Shown one piece after another: positions 1 through 8,750 of a stretch of DNA of 38,070 bases. Source of the stretch: Thermoguttaceae bacterium (GTDB lineage Bacteria; Planctomycetota; Planctomycetia; Pirellulales; Thermoguttaceae); assembly GCA_028694795.1 (NCBI GenBank), contig JAQVKF010000013.1:1-38070 (forward strand), given 5' to 3'. The notes under the pieces are model-generated. The model saw only the letters and a program-made list of their open reading frames with translations, ran no database searches and had not been told where the DNA came from. The position numbers were made by a program, and so were the translations under genes. Numbering within the stretch: the stretch's first letter is position 1; each line of letters starts with the position of its first letter.

Positions 1-540
1 ATTGAGCCTTGGCGTATCCCTGTTCCGCCGCCTTGCGAAGCCATTTTACCGCTTCGGCTCCATCTTCCGGTACCCCAACCCCATTGTAATACCCCACGCC
101 AAGACTATATTGAGCCTGGGCGTCTCCCTGTTCCGCCGCCTTACGAAGCCATTTTACCGCTTCGGCTCCATCTTTCGGTACCCCATTTCCATTGTAATAG
201 CAGACACTAAGACAGTATTGAGCCTCGGCATGCCCCTGTTCCGCCGCCTTGCAAAACCATTTTACCGCTTCGGCTTCATCCTTCGGTACCCCAGTCCCAT
301 TTGCGTAGCAAACGCCAAGATTATATTGAGCATTGGCGGCTCTCTGTTCCGCCGCCTTGCGGAACCATTTTACCGCTTCGGCTTCATCTTTCGGTACCCC
401 AAACCCATTGTAATAACCGACGCCAAGATTATATTGAGCCCGGGCGTTCCCCTGTTCCGCCGCCTTGCGAAACCATTTTACCGCTTCGGCATCGTCTTTG
501 GCAACCACTACACCGTGGTAAAAGCAATAGGCATACAAAA
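1..540 (-). repeat. 108-bp tandem repeat array encoding Sel1 units
   Basis: The conserved segment gttccgccgcctt starts near 22, 130, 238, 346 and 454, an exact period of 108 bp (36 codons). About five units are visible and the array continues past position 1. The units differ by only scattered substitutions, which suggests recent duplication or gene conversion and a copy number prone to change. Confidence 0.9.
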
Positions 541-796
541 ACTGTGCCTCTGGGATTCCACGTTTTGCGCCTATTTTCCACAATAAACGTCTGGCGGGTT
601 TCATTTCCTTAGCAAGAAACTCGCGTGAAACCACCCCTTTTTCAAGTTGGTTTTCCAATGCGTGAAAATCGGCCAAAATCGCCGTTCGGAGCGGCGTATC
701 TTCCTCCGCGTAAAGCGAATTTGAGCAAAAATTCCACGTACAAAAACTCAAAATAACAGCAAAACACCATAACACAAGACAACGAGCAACAGCCAT
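1..796 (-). CDS. Secreted Sel1-repeat (TPR-like) protein, 3' end outside window
   Basis: Only the first 265 codons are in the window; the gene runs off position 1. The ATG at 796-794 follows a good Shine-Dalgarno sequence (GGAGG, five bases upstream). Residues 1-29 form a signal peptide with a hydrophobic core and a likely cleavage site after LYA, so the product is probably exported. From about residue 95 the protein is a chain of 36-residue Sel1 repeats of the pattern A-Q-Y-x-L-G-V-x-Y-x-N-G-x-G-V-P-x-D-x-A-E-A-V-K-W, ending in RKAAEQG. Sel1 repeats are alpha-helical solenoids that act as protein-interaction scaffolds. No catalytic domain is visible, so the specific partner is unknown. The repeat units are unusually alike at DNA level (see the repeat entry). 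Confidence 0.9.
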   Translation of the reverse strand, partial: MAVARCLVLWCFAVILSFCTWNFCSNSLYAEEDTPLRTAILADFHALENQLEKGVVSREFLAKEMKPARRLLWKIGAKRGIPEAQFLYAYCFYHGVVVAKDDAEAVKWFRKAAEQGNARAQYNLGVGYYNGFGVPKDEAEAVKWFRKAAEQRAANAQYNLGVCYANGTGVPKDEAEAVKWFCKAAEQGHAEAQYCLSVCYYNGNGVPKDGAEAVKWLRKAAEQGDAQAQYSLGVGYYNGVGVPEDGAEAVKWLRKAAEQGYAKAQ

Positions 797-983
797 GACA
801 ACCTCCGTCCTTAATTGTGGAGTTTGGACATTCGCCTCAGATTCAAACGCGGTAAGAATTTTCCCGCCGATTCGCTTGTACTCAGAAAGATGAGCCGTGT
901 CAATATGTACCCTAAAACGACGGGGAATGGCACGGCTGAACAGATACACGGTAGTCGTTGTCACAAGGTGGAAAAATGGTTGC

Positions 984-2576
984 TCACAGAGGCAATTCCA
1001 AACCATTGGTTTCATTCGGTTTGGGTGCTGGTTCGGCGTCCTCTTTCGGCATTTCCGCCGCGGGTTCTTCCGCTGGCAACACGGGATCCGCCATCGGAAC
1101 GGGTGAGACCCCTGGATTGATGGGTGTTTCTGAGGCAGTGGGCACCGGAACCGGACCAACCGGCGCTGGGGCCGCTGTCGGCGGAGTAGGCGGAGTTGCT
1201 GTCGGAGTCAGCGTCACTGTCGGCGGAGTTAACGGTACCGAATCCACTGGAGTCGGGGTCGGGGTTGCTGCCGGTGCGGGTACCGCTGTCGGTGGAGTTG
1301 ACGGAGGCAAGACCTCTGGAGTTCCATTCGGCTGATTAGGCCATCTTGGCGGCACCCCCCCCGACAGTCCCGTCGGGCCGCCATTTTGTCCCATCGGACC
1401 GGGCCCCCCCATCATGACGTGATCGTCAGGCCCACCACGCATACCCGGCTGTCCCATCGGGCCGCCATCTTGCCCCATCGGACCGGGTCCTCCCTGTGGA
1501 TTTCCCGGAGCTTCCATTGCCGGAACCTCGCTCGCCACCGGAGCGGAAGTACCGCCGCTCTTCGCCGCCATGATCAGAGCCAAACCGATCACGAACGTAC
1601 CGAACATCGCCGTCAACATTTTGTCCGTTTTCTTATCACAACCTTGGAATTCTTTCCAAATGAACACACCCCACAACGCGGAGACAAGAGTCGCACCCTG
1701 ACCGAGACCATACGCGATTGCGGGACTGGCTTTCGTCGAGGCAATCACATTGACACTCGTACCAATGCACCAAATCGCACCACCCAACAACCCCCAAAGG
1801 TGGTCGTTGCCGGATCCCTTCCAGTAACCTTCCGGAGCGACCGCTTCACCTTGGAACGGATGTTTCATAATGTACGGATTAAACCAGAAATTGCTCACTA
1901 AAACACCCAACGCGAAGATAAAAGTCGCGGTGTACGGAGATAGTTTGCCACCCAAATCCTGCAGACCGTCAAAACTTCCGGGCATTGAGGCGGCGACAAA
2001 GTAATAGAAAAACGCCATCAAAACGCCCGCCGCGATCGAAACCAGTAGTCCCTTTTTAATCGCGCTGGTCGCGTTCGCGTCGTCGGTGTTCGACTGAGCC
2101 GCCCTCGCGCGGTATGCCAACGCATTGAGTACAATCGCCGCCGTCACGAAAAGGACACCGATAAACAACAGCCACGGATCGCCCTGCTGGTTTGCCATGT
2201 AATTCACCAGCACACCTAACACAAGAGCTAAACCAATCCCCACTGGAAACGCCACGGAGATGCCCGCGATTGCGATCGCTGCCACAAGCAGAATATTCGC
2301 CGCGTTGAAGACGATACCGCCCACAAACGCCGACAACACATTCGGAACGGTCGCCTGACCAATGTTCGACCAGAATCCCCAACCAGCGGGATCACCCGTA
2401 TTGCCAAAAGTTAGGGCCATCAGCAGCGACATGCTTACAATACCGAGCACATAGTCCCAATAAAAATACTCAAAACGCCATTTGACCATCTTCTGGGTAT
2501 TCGCCCACGATCCCCAACATAACATCGTCACGATACAAAGCAGTATCGCTACGACCGGTGATTCGACTAAAAACAT
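984..2576 (-). CDS. DMT-superfamily sugar/ureide-type transporter with Pro/Gly-rich C-terminal tail
   Basis: A 530-residue inner-membrane protein. Residues 1 to about 340 contain around ten hydrophobic segments, with charged or Trp-rich motifs resembling the GRP sugar transporter and ureide permease branch of the drug/metabolite transporter superfamily (for example CWGSWANTQK near the start and FWFNPYIM mid-protein). The substrate cannot be read from the sequence. The last 190 residues are not membrane-like: GPMGQ/GGPMGQ repeats are followed by a long Pro/Thr/Ala/Val stretch and an acidic end. The ATG at 2576-2574 has a near-ideal Shine-Dalgarno sequence, AAGGAGAT. It lies downstream of the lipoprotein gene on the same strand, with a 232-bp gap. 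Confidence 0.8.
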   Translation of the reverse strand: MFLVESPVVAILLCIVTMLCWGSWANTQKMVKWRFEYFYWDYVLGIVSMSLLMALTFGNTGDPAGWGFWSNIGQATVPNVLSAFVGGIVFNAANILLVAAIAIAGISVAFPVGIGLALVLGVLVNYMANQQGDPWLLFIGVLFVTAAIVLNALAYRARAAQSNTDDANATSAIKKGLLVSIAAGVLMAFFYYFVAASMPGSFDGLQDLGGKLSPYTATFIFALGVLVSNFWFNPYIMKHPFQGEAVAPEGYWKGSGNDHLWGLLGGAIWCIGTSVNVIASTKASPAIAYGLGQGATLVSALWGVFIWKEFQGCDKKTDKMLTAMFGTFVIGLALIMAAKSGGTSAPVASEVPAMEAPGNPQGGPGPMGQDGGPMGQPGMRGGPDDHVMMGGPGPMGQNGGPTGLSGGVPPRWPNQPNGTPEVLPPSTPPTAVPAPAATPTPTPVDSVPLTPPTVTLTPTATPPTPPTAAPAPVGPVPVPTASETPINPGVSPVPMADPVLPAEEPAAEMPKEDAEPAPKPNETNGLELPL

Positions 2577-2654
2577 CGTTTGATCTCCTTATTATTTTTT
2601 CACTATTACGTACAACGCATTTCGAACGACGGTACGGAGGAGGCTTGCGATCCA

Positions 2655-2668
2655 TTTCCGATCGGAAA
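2655..2668. promoter_or_regulatory. Perfect 14-bp palindrome upstream of the transporter gene
   Basis: TTTCCGATCGGAAA is a perfect palindrome about 80 bp upstream of the transporter start codon. Its size and place fit a dimeric regulator operator. No regulator is encoded beside it, so the role is inferred. Confidence 0.3.
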
Positions 2669-2808
2669 CAGGTCGCATAGAAACTTAGCCAAAGTGATGA
2701 ACGATACCGCAGTGAACAGACGCGGCGTAAACCCCATCCTGTCCATTGGAAAACACGCCCCGTCGGTATTCACGAAACAGACCGCACCCACATGGCGGAT
2801 TCTCCGTT

Positions 2809-3450
2809 TTACGGCACAAAATTAGGCGGCAATGACGGATCGCTCGGAGGCATCATTCCTTGCGGAAAACGTACCACATTCAGCTCGCCCGTCGTCGGAT
2901 CGTATTGGTATCGATCATTTGGCGGAAGCCCCGGTAACGGAATCTGATTCGCCACGATAATCTGATTGTAATACTCTTGCGCCGTGCGGGGTGGATATTC
3001 ATTCACGGCTTTGTATAGTCGCATCGCATCCGGAATCTGGATATCAAACGTGATCTTTTCACGCCCCGTAAAATAGGTTTTGATCGACAGACTGATTGGA
3101 TTATTCCCAAGTTCCTGTCCTGTACCAGTGACATTGCCGGTCGCCCGTCGTACTTCCGGTTGCGGTACGGCCGCGGGTGGTTCAGACGAACTTGCGAGCG
3201 GTTCGGACGAACTTGCGGATGATTCAGCCGAACCGGAGGGCGTCGCAGTTTTTTCCGATTTCGTGGGTGTATTGAAGAAGTGGCTCATCGCGGCTTGTTT
3301 CTTCGGTTTCGAGGAATCACCGCAACCCACATTCGATAAAAAGGTTACCAAAAGGAGCGAAACGATCGTCAACCACTGTAGACACGTGTGACGCTGGAAA
3401 CACGAATGGCTCTGAAAACACGCATGACCTAAGTTATTTCTCTTTTTCAT
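2809..3450 (-). CDS. Small predicted lipoprotein of unknown function
   Basis: A 213-residue protein. The ATG at 3450-3448 is chosen over an upstream in-frame start at 3564 because it has a clear GGAGGA ribosome site and begins a lipoprotein-type signal: basic residues MKKR, a hydrophobic stretch at residues 27-42, then Cys43 as the likely lipidated residue (VGC-GDS). The n-region between MKKR and the hydrophobic stretch is odd, with three six-residue units of pattern H-x-C-(F/L)-Q-x at residues 9-26. After Cys43 comes a Ser/Pro/Glu-rich linker to about residue 110, then a compact C-terminal domain with an EYPPRTAQEYYNQII segment. I do not recognise this domain, and the function is unknown. 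Confidence 0.7.
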   Translation of the reverse strand: MKKRNNLGHACFQSHSCFQRHTCLQWLTIVSLLLVTFLSNVGCGDSSKPKKQAAMSHFFNTPTKSEKTATPSGSAESSASSSEPLASSSEPPAAVPQPEVRRATGNVTGTGQELGNNPISLSIKTYFTGREKITFDIQIPDAMRLYKAVNEYPPRTAQEYYNQIIVANQIPLPGLPPNDRYQYDPTTGELNVVRFPQGMMPPSDPSLPPNFVP

Positions 3451-3782
3451 CCATTTTCCTCCGTCGATATGGGTGGTATCTCCGCGGGTATGCCGAAAAA
3501 ACTGCCGGATTCTCCATTCTAATCGGAGACATACTCGAAACACAACTGGAAAAATCAAACTCATTGCAAAAATTTTCTATACTTACCTATTTTATCCCAA
3601 CATTTTTTCAAAACGTTTTGGGATGGGAATGGTCATGAGATTCAAAAGAGGATAGAATGAACGCGGTATATTTTCTGTGCTGCGTGGTTGGGCAAAAATG
3701 ACACCCGCGGATGGTGCCGGCTTGCGAGGCTTTTCGATCCGTTGTCGTGAGGTGCGGTAGAATCAATTTTGTCAGGTGTTGA
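3451..3782. other. Intergenic stretch with an inverted repeat
   Basis: No convincing gene is seen. The stretch contains ATCCCAA at 3594-3600 and its inverted copy TTGGGAT at 3618-3624, with CAAAACGTTTTG, a perfect 12-bp palindrome, at 3609-3620. This lies about 150 bp upstream of the lipoprotein start and could be an operator. The rest up to the MITE-like element is featureless. Confidence 0.4.
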
Positions 3783-4153
3783 TTTAGGGTGTGTTCACGC
3801 AAGTTGGCACCCCCATCGGAGCGACGGCAGCACCAATGTCAGGTAAAAAGGGTGAGCCGACGAATGCCTGGAACGGAGTGACCGCGTCGTCGGCAGTACT
3901 TCGCCGAGTTGGCATTACCATTGTCAGGTAAAAAGTTTGCGCATTTTCGTAGAAAATGCTTTTTCGCCAAACTTTTTTGAGACGAAGAACCCATGAGAGG
4001 AACCTTTTTGCAAAAAGTTTCCCCTCAAATTCCATTTCCAAAACTTTTTACTAGACGCACGAACTCCAATATCAACCGACATGAACCACTCCAATTGCGG
4101 TCATTTCATTCTTGACTATCGGTTTACGCAATTATATGTGAACAGGCCCTAAA
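3783..4153. mobile_element. MITE-like element, copy A (371 bp, terminal inverted repeats)
   Basis: The ends are TTTAGGGTGTGTTCAC (3783-3798) and GTGAACAGGCCCTAAA (4138-4153), inverted copies of each other at 14 of 16 positions. Both flanks carry TGA directly next to the element, which may be a 3-bp target duplication. It has no coding capacity for a transposase. Inside are nested palindromes: GTAAAAAGTTT at 3928-3938 with its inverse at 4041-4051, an 8-bp hairpin GCATTTTC/GAAAATGC near 3941-3959, an 8-bp hairpin GCCGACGA/TCGTCGGC at 3856-3894, and a 34-bp imperfect palindrome at 3994-4027. The motif accaatgtcaggtaaaaag occurs twice (about 3832 and 3919). A second, shorter copy lies at about 6862-7139. 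The mobilising transposase is not in this window. Confidence 0.7.
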
Positions 4154-4204
4154 TGAGAAATCAATTTTGAATCAGAAAATGGACTTGGATAAGGAACACG
4201 AACG

Positions 4205-5608
4205 ATGGCTTTGGACGAAGTAAAAAAATATCTCCGCGATAACGCCACTCTATTTGAGGCAACGCTGACGGAACTGCTGAAAATACCGACGATTAGCGCG
4301 GAAAGCGAACATCGTCCGGATATGTTGCGAGGCGCGGAATGGTTGGCCGACTACCTAACGAAAATGGGGCTGCCGATGGTCGAAGTGCTTCCCACCGTGG
4401 ATCGAACGTCTGGCGAAGCGAAAGCGGGAAATCCGGTTGTCTATGCCGAAACGCCTTATGTCGCTGGTGCTCCGACGATCCTCGTTTACGGTCATTACGA
4501 TGTCCAACCGGTTGATCCGATTGAGCTATGGAAAACACCCCCGTTTGAACCAGTTATTCAAAATCGCCGCATGTATGGGCGTGGTACCTCCGATGATAAG
4601 GGGCAATTGATTACGCATGTTTTTGCGACTGAAGCGTGGATGAAAACAGCTGGACGTCCTCCATTGAATATCCGGTTTTGTTTCGAAGGTGAAGAGGAAA
4701 CATCCAGCGGTGGTCTCGAAGATCTGTTGCAACGGGAACCACAACGCTTTGCTTGCGATGCGATGGTTGTCAGCGACACTTGCCAATTCGGTCCCAATCG
4801 TCCCGCAATCACTTGTGGTTTGCGTGGAATTTCGTATTGTGAAATCGAATTGACTGGGCCGAATCGCGATCTGCATTCCGGGACATTTGGGGGGGCGGTC
4901 ACCAATCCAGTGAACGCTTTAACGCGGATACTTGCCGATATGATTGACGCGGACGGTCGAGTTCAGATTCCAGGTTTTTATGATGGTGTCGTCGAATTGA
5001 CGGCGGAAGAACGCGAGGAGATTCGGCGGATGCCGTTCGATGAGAGGGCTTTTTTTGAAGAATTGGAAGTAACCGGCACAATTGGTGAAAAAGGATATAC
5101 AACGACCGAACGTCGTTGGATACGCCCGACGTTCGACATCAATGGTATCTGGGGCGGATTCCAGGGAGAAGGTTCCAAAACGGTGCTACCGGCAAAAGCG
5201 TCGGCCAAGTTTAGCTTTCGACTCGTGCCGAATCAGGACCCGGAACAGATAGCCAACGCGACCAAAGCGTGGATTGAAAAGCGATTACCGACGGGCGTTA
5301 CGATGAAGTTTACATACTTGCACGGTGGACGTGGCGTGTTGAGTTCCACAGCCAATCCGTTCGTTCGTGCGGCGGCGGCGGCGGTCGAGGAAGCGTTCGG
5401 TGTGGCTCCGCTTTATATGCGTGACGGCGGCTCGATTCCGATTATCGCCAAATTCGCGGAGGTCGTAAACCCCGCCATGTTACTGGTCGGCTTGGGACTC
5501 GATATGGATCAAATCCATTCGCCTAACGAAAGTTTCTCAATGGACGACTTCCAGAAAGGAATTTTATCGAGTGCGATTCTGTGGGAGAAACTGGCTCTGG
5601 TGAAGTAA
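4205..5608 (+). CDS. M20-family metallopeptidase (dipeptidase type)
   Basis: A 467-residue protein with the full di-zinc site of the M20 carnosinase/dipeptidase group: His97 and Asp99 in YGHYDVQP, Asp130 in GRGTSDDKG, the Glu164-Glu165 pair in FEGEEE (general base and metal ligand), Asp191 in VSDTC, and His438 in QIHSPNE. The dimerisation domain is inserted at about residues 205-370, with the RDLHSG motif. The enzyme should cleave dipeptides or related N-acyl amino acid bonds in the cytoplasm, as there is no signal peptide. The ATG at 4205 has AAGGA upstream. It stands alone just downstream of MITE copy A. The exact substrate cannot be told from the sequence. Confidence 0.9.
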   Translation: MALDEVKKYLRDNATLFEATLTELLKIPTISAESEHRPDMLRGAEWLADYLTKMGLPMVEVLPTVDRTSGEAKAGNPVVYAETPYVAGAPTILVYGHYDVQPVDPIELWKTPPFEPVIQNRRMYGRGTSDDKGQLITHVFATEAWMKTAGRPPLNIRFCFEGEEETSSGGLEDLLQREPQRFACDAMVVSDTCQFGPNRPAITCGLRGISYCEIELTGPNRDLHSGTFGGAVTNPVNALTRILADMIDADGRVQIPGFYDGVVELTAEEREEIRRMPFDERAFFEELEVTGTIGEKGYTTTERRWIRPTFDINGIWGGFQGEGSKTVLPAKASAKFSFRLVPNQDPEQIANATKAWIEKRLPTGVTMKFTYLHGGRGVLSSTANPFVRAAAAAVEEAFGVAPLYMRDGGSIPIIAKFAEVVNPAMLLVGLGLDMDQIHSPNESFSMDDFQKGILSSAILWEKLALVK

Positions 5609-5700
5609 CACGCGGCGAAAAATTGCGAGGTATCTTGCGATGAATCTTTATCGGGCATTGAACCGCCGTTTAGGCTTTGTTTTGGTACAGGAATAGATGG

Positions 5701-6780
5701 ATGGAAACCTCGAAAAATCGGATGTCACGACGTGGTTGGTTGGAAGCGAGTTTGGTCATCGGTGCGGCGGGTTTCGTGGTGAAACCGTCGTTTGGCCAAT
5801 TCAAAACAACGCAAAAACCGGAGAGTGGTGCGAATGACTCAAACAAACCGTCGAAAAAGCCCCCAGTGGACGCCTCGTTAGGTGATGTGGAACCGTTAGA
5901 ACGGACGACGCTTGGGACCGGTCCGCGATATGGTGAGGCTAAGACGCAAAAATGGCGTTTTGGTATTTCCATGAAGGCAAAATCAACCGCGACGACCGAG
6001 ATGTACGGTTATATTCCGGTGCCGCAGGGATGGCCGGAACAGGTAATTTCCGACGAGCAGGAAGATTTTTCGCCGGATATTCGTGTCACATTTGAGGAAC
6101 TTTCAGGCGTGCGGGTAATGGTGGTTCAATTCGCGGCGCTGCGTCCCGGACAGGAGGCAAAAGCGATTTTGACCTGTGAGATCAAAACTCAACCGATTTT
6201 GGCTCCTGAAGATACGGGGGTCTATCGGATTCCCACTCGTCTGGATAAGGCCATGCAGCAATATCTTCGTCCGACGCCGAAAATCACCATGCCGGCCAAA
6301 GCTCGCGCGATCCCAAAGGAAACGGGTTACAGCAAAACGGGCACCACGTGGGCTGAGTTGCGAAAAATTTACGACTATATTTTGAAGACGTATTCATTTG
6401 ATAAGGCCTGTGGTATTTATGATACGGATCAGGTATTGCGAGGCAAGCGAGGCAATGCGTTTGGGGTGAACGGTCTTTTCGTCGCGGTCTGTCGCTCACT
6501 CGGCATTCCCGCTCGCATTGTCTGGACACTTCCGAGTAATTGTCATTGTGAGTTTTATCTTGAAGATGGCGAGTCGCACGGTTTTTGGTTCCCCGCCGAT
6601 TTGACGCAACGAGGCATGTTTGGGAAACGCGAATCGACCGGACCGGTGTTTCAGCGTGGTGATTCGTTTCAGCCGCCTTGGGACCGCTCGCAGCGGCTTC
6701 ACATGCTCAACGAATCAATCAAAGCGGGCGCGGTTGGCGAAAAACCGGATCATAAATATATCCGCGAACCGGCCATGTAA
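5701..6780 (+). CDS. Tat-signal transglutaminase-like protein, catalytic Cys apparently missing
   Basis: A 359-residue protein. The ATG at 5701 is preferred to a TTG 24 bases upstream because AGGAA precedes it at a usable distance. The N-terminus carries a twin-arginine motif (SRRGW) followed by a hydrophobic stretch ending near FGQF, so export by the Tat route is likely. The C-terminal half has the transglutaminase-like core: GNAFGVNGLFVAV...LGIPAR, then His282 in CHCEF and Asp300 in PADLT. In active members the segment before the helix reads G-x-C; here the matching position is Ala253 (G-N-A), so the Cys of the Cys-His-Asp triad seems absent. Cys264 lies in the following helix and is unlikely to substitute. 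The role may be binding or structural. Confidence 0.75.
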   Translation: METSKNRMSRRGWLEASLVIGAAGFVVKPSFGQFKTTQKPESGANDSNKPSKKPPVDASLGDVEPLERTTLGTGPRYGEAKTQKWRFGISMKAKSTATTEMYGYIPVPQGWPEQVISDEQEDFSPDIRVTFEELSGVRVMVVQFAALRPGQEAKAILTCEIKTQPILAPEDTGVYRIPTRLDKAMQQYLRPTPKITMPAKARAIPKETGYSKTGTTWAELRKIYDYILKTYSFDKACGIYDTDQVLRGKRGNAFGVNGLFVAVCRSLGIPARIVWTLPSNCHCEFYLEDGESHGFWFPADLTQRGMFGKRESTGPVFQRGDSFQPPWDRSQRLHMLNESIKAGAVGEKPDHKYIREPAM

Positions 6781-6861
6781 CTGAGCGGGACGGGATGAGA
6801 ACGGCGAGCGCACCATGCGGCGCGACCACTTGTGCGGTAAGCCGGGAGAGAAGTAAAAGGG

Positions 6862-7139
6862 ATTGACGTGTCCGCAGGTGCGCCGTGTGAAGCGGCGGCA
6901 CCAACGTCAGGTAAAAAGTTTGCGTATTTTCCGCGAAAATGCTTTTTTAGTCGAACTTTTTTGAGGTGAAGAATCAATGAGAGGAAACTTTTTGCAAAAA
7001 GTTTCCCCTCAAACTCCCCTTCCAAAACTTTTTACTAGACGCACAAACTTCAATATTAACCAACATAAATCACCTCGGTTGCAATTATTTCATTCTTGGC
7101 CATGGTTTTTACCATGTGATAATATATGAAAACGCCCTA
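6862..7139. mobile_element. MITE-like element, copy B
   Basis: This copy matches copy A from about acgtcaggtaaaaag (6904) through the right end at 7139. It keeps the nested palindromes: a 34-bp imperfect palindrome at 6978-7011 with a perfect 24-bp core (GGAAACTTTTTG followed by its inverse), the GTAAAAAGTTT pair, and the hairpin that is GCATTTTC/GAAAATGC in copy A. In copy B that hairpin has a C-to-T change that still allows a G-T wobble pair. It lacks the internal segment at about 3851-3937 of copy A. The left end is decayed, so the start coordinate is approximate. The right end, ccCTAggg, overlaps the ftsH stop codon. It sits between two convergent genes. Confidence 0.65.
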
Positions 7140-8681
7140 GGGTGTGTTTATGTCATTTGACGTAGCGATTGCGTCAGACTCGCAAACTTTAGTACTGGTT
7201 GGCTCCTCGCGAGCCGGGGAGATGAGACGCAATAATTCGTCCTGCAACAGCGTTTCTCGTTCGAGCAGCACGGCGGCAATACGTTCTAAGGCCTCCCGTT
7301 TCTGTTCGAGCAGGTGTGTGGTCGCGGCGAGATTTTCATCCATCATGCGAGCCATTTCAGCATCGATACGCGCGGCCGTCGCCTCACTCATACGAGATTC
7401 GTGATCGGAAGTCGAATCGTCACCGAGAAACACCGAACCCGTTCGCCCATGGAACGCAAGTCGTCCCAACCGGCTCATTCCGTACTCGACAACCATCGAA
7501 CGCACAAGTTCCGTCGCGCGTTCGAGATCGTTTTGGGCACCAGTGGACGGTTCACCAAAAACGAGTTCCTCGGCAATCGTTCCACCGAGCAGCGTTTGGA
7601 TATTGACTTCGATTTCACTTCGAGTCATGAGAAATCGGTCATGTTCCGGACGTTGCATCGTCCATCCGAGCGCACCGAAACCACGTGGAATAATGGAAAC
7701 TTTGTGTACGGGATCGGCTCCTGGCAGACAACACGCGACCAGTGCGTGCCCCGCCTCGTGGAACGCGACACGCCGCTTTTCTTCCTCGCTCATGACCCGG
7801 TGGCGTTTTTCGAGTCCGGCAGTAATCCGTTCGACCGCGGCGTCCAATTCGGTCATAGTCACTGTGGTCAATCCCCGTCGCGCGGCGAGTAGCGTCGCCT
7901 CGTTGATCAAATTTGCCAAATCGGCTCCCGCGAACCCCGGTGTGATCGCCGCCACCCGGTCCAGATCGACCGCGGCGTCCAATTTAATCTTTGTCGCGTG
8001 GACACGCAAAATCGCTTTTCGTCCCTCGAGGTCCGGACGATCGACCAGAATGTGCCGATCGAATCGACCCGGACGCAACAGTGCCGCATCCAACGTTTCT
8101 GGACGATTCGTCGCCGCAATGACGATCACGTCGGTATCGGTGCTGAATCCATCCATCTCGACGAGGAGTGCGTTGAGCGTCTGTTCACGTTCGTCATGTC
8201 CACCCGGTCCGCCATTTCCACGTGTCTTACCTAATGCGTCCAATTCATCGATAAAAATAATGCATGGGGAACGATCTTTCGCTTGATTGAAAAGGTCACG
8301 GACACGCGCCGCGCCAACTCCGACGAACATTTCGACGAAATCGGAACCGGATAGGCTAAAAAACGGTACGCCGGCCTCTCCCGCAATCGCTCTAGCGAGC
8401 AGCGTTTTGCCCGTTCCCGGAGGGCCTACGAGCAACACACCACGTGGAATACGTCCGCCCAACGCACGAAATTTCTCCGGGGTTTTGAGAAAGTCAACAA
8501 TTTCACGCACTTCCTCAACCGCTTCATCGGCACCGGCGACATCCGCGAACGAGGTTTCGAGTTCTTCCGGTTCGTAAATCCGGCTCGTATTTTGTCCCAT
8601 CGCAAGCGCACCCGAGGCAAAATTACGGAAAAACAAGTACAGAAGTAGCGAGATCGGAAGAACAAATAGGAAACTCTTCAT
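7137..8681 (-). CDS. ftsH: ATP-dependent zinc metalloprotease FtsH, C-terminal part (second TM, AAA+ and M41 protease)
   Basis: A 514-residue open frame with everything FtsH needs for catalysis: a transmembrane segment at about residues 3-19, Walker A GPPGTGKT, Walker [10 protein letters not shown], second region of homology ending RPGRFDRHI, zinc site HEAGH, and the third metal ligand in the [11 protein letters not shown] segment. It would degrade membrane and regulatory proteins as a membrane-bound hexamer. It lies in the same frame as the gene piece at 8751-9464 and is separated from it by one TAG codon and 23 codons that still read as FtsH sequence ([11 protein letters not shown]). The ATG at 8681 has no convincing ribosome site, so it may not be a true start. 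The stop codon TAG at 7139-7137 lies in the end of MITE copy B. Confidence 0.85.
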   Translation of the reverse strand: MKSFLFVLPISLLLYLFFRNFASGALAMGQNTSRIYEPEELETSFADVAGADEAVEEVREIVDFLKTPEKFRALGGRIPRGVLLVGPPGTGKTLLARAIAGEAGVPFFSLSGSDFVEMFVGVGAARVRDLFNQAKDRSPCIIFIDELDALGKTRGNGGPGGHDEREQTLNALLVEMDGFSTDTDVIVIAATNRPETLDAALLRPGRFDRHILVDRPDLEGRKAILRVHATKIKLDAAVDLDRVAAITPGFAGADLANLINEATLLAARRGLTTVTMTELDAAVERITAGLEKRHRVMSEEEKRRVAFHEAGHALVACCLPGADPVHKVSIIPRGFGALGWTMQRPEHDRFLMTRSEIEVNIQTLLGGTIAEELVFGEPSTGAQNDLERATELVRSMVVEYGMSRLGRLAFHGRTGSVFLGDDSTSDHESRMSEATAARIDAEMARMMDENLAATTHLLEQKREALERIAAVLLERETLLQDELLRLISPAREEPTSTKVCESDAIATSNDINTP

Positions 8682-8750
8682 CAGTTCCGACCCGATGCCA
8701 GGTGGATCGTCCGCCGTCGCCTCCGGATAGCGTTCGAGTAACGTAAGCAG

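Noticed and set aside
2-586. Plus-strand open frame with repeated LFRRLAKPFYRFG segments
   Set aside because: It is the antisense shadow of the Sel1-repeat gene; the minus strand has a signal peptide, ribosome site and family motifs.
3784-4041. Minus-strand frame starting MEMEFEGKLFAK, similar to one at 6750-7025
   Set aside because: The similarity is due to the shared MITE-like DNA. The two frames diverge and have no ribosome site, so they are not a gene family.
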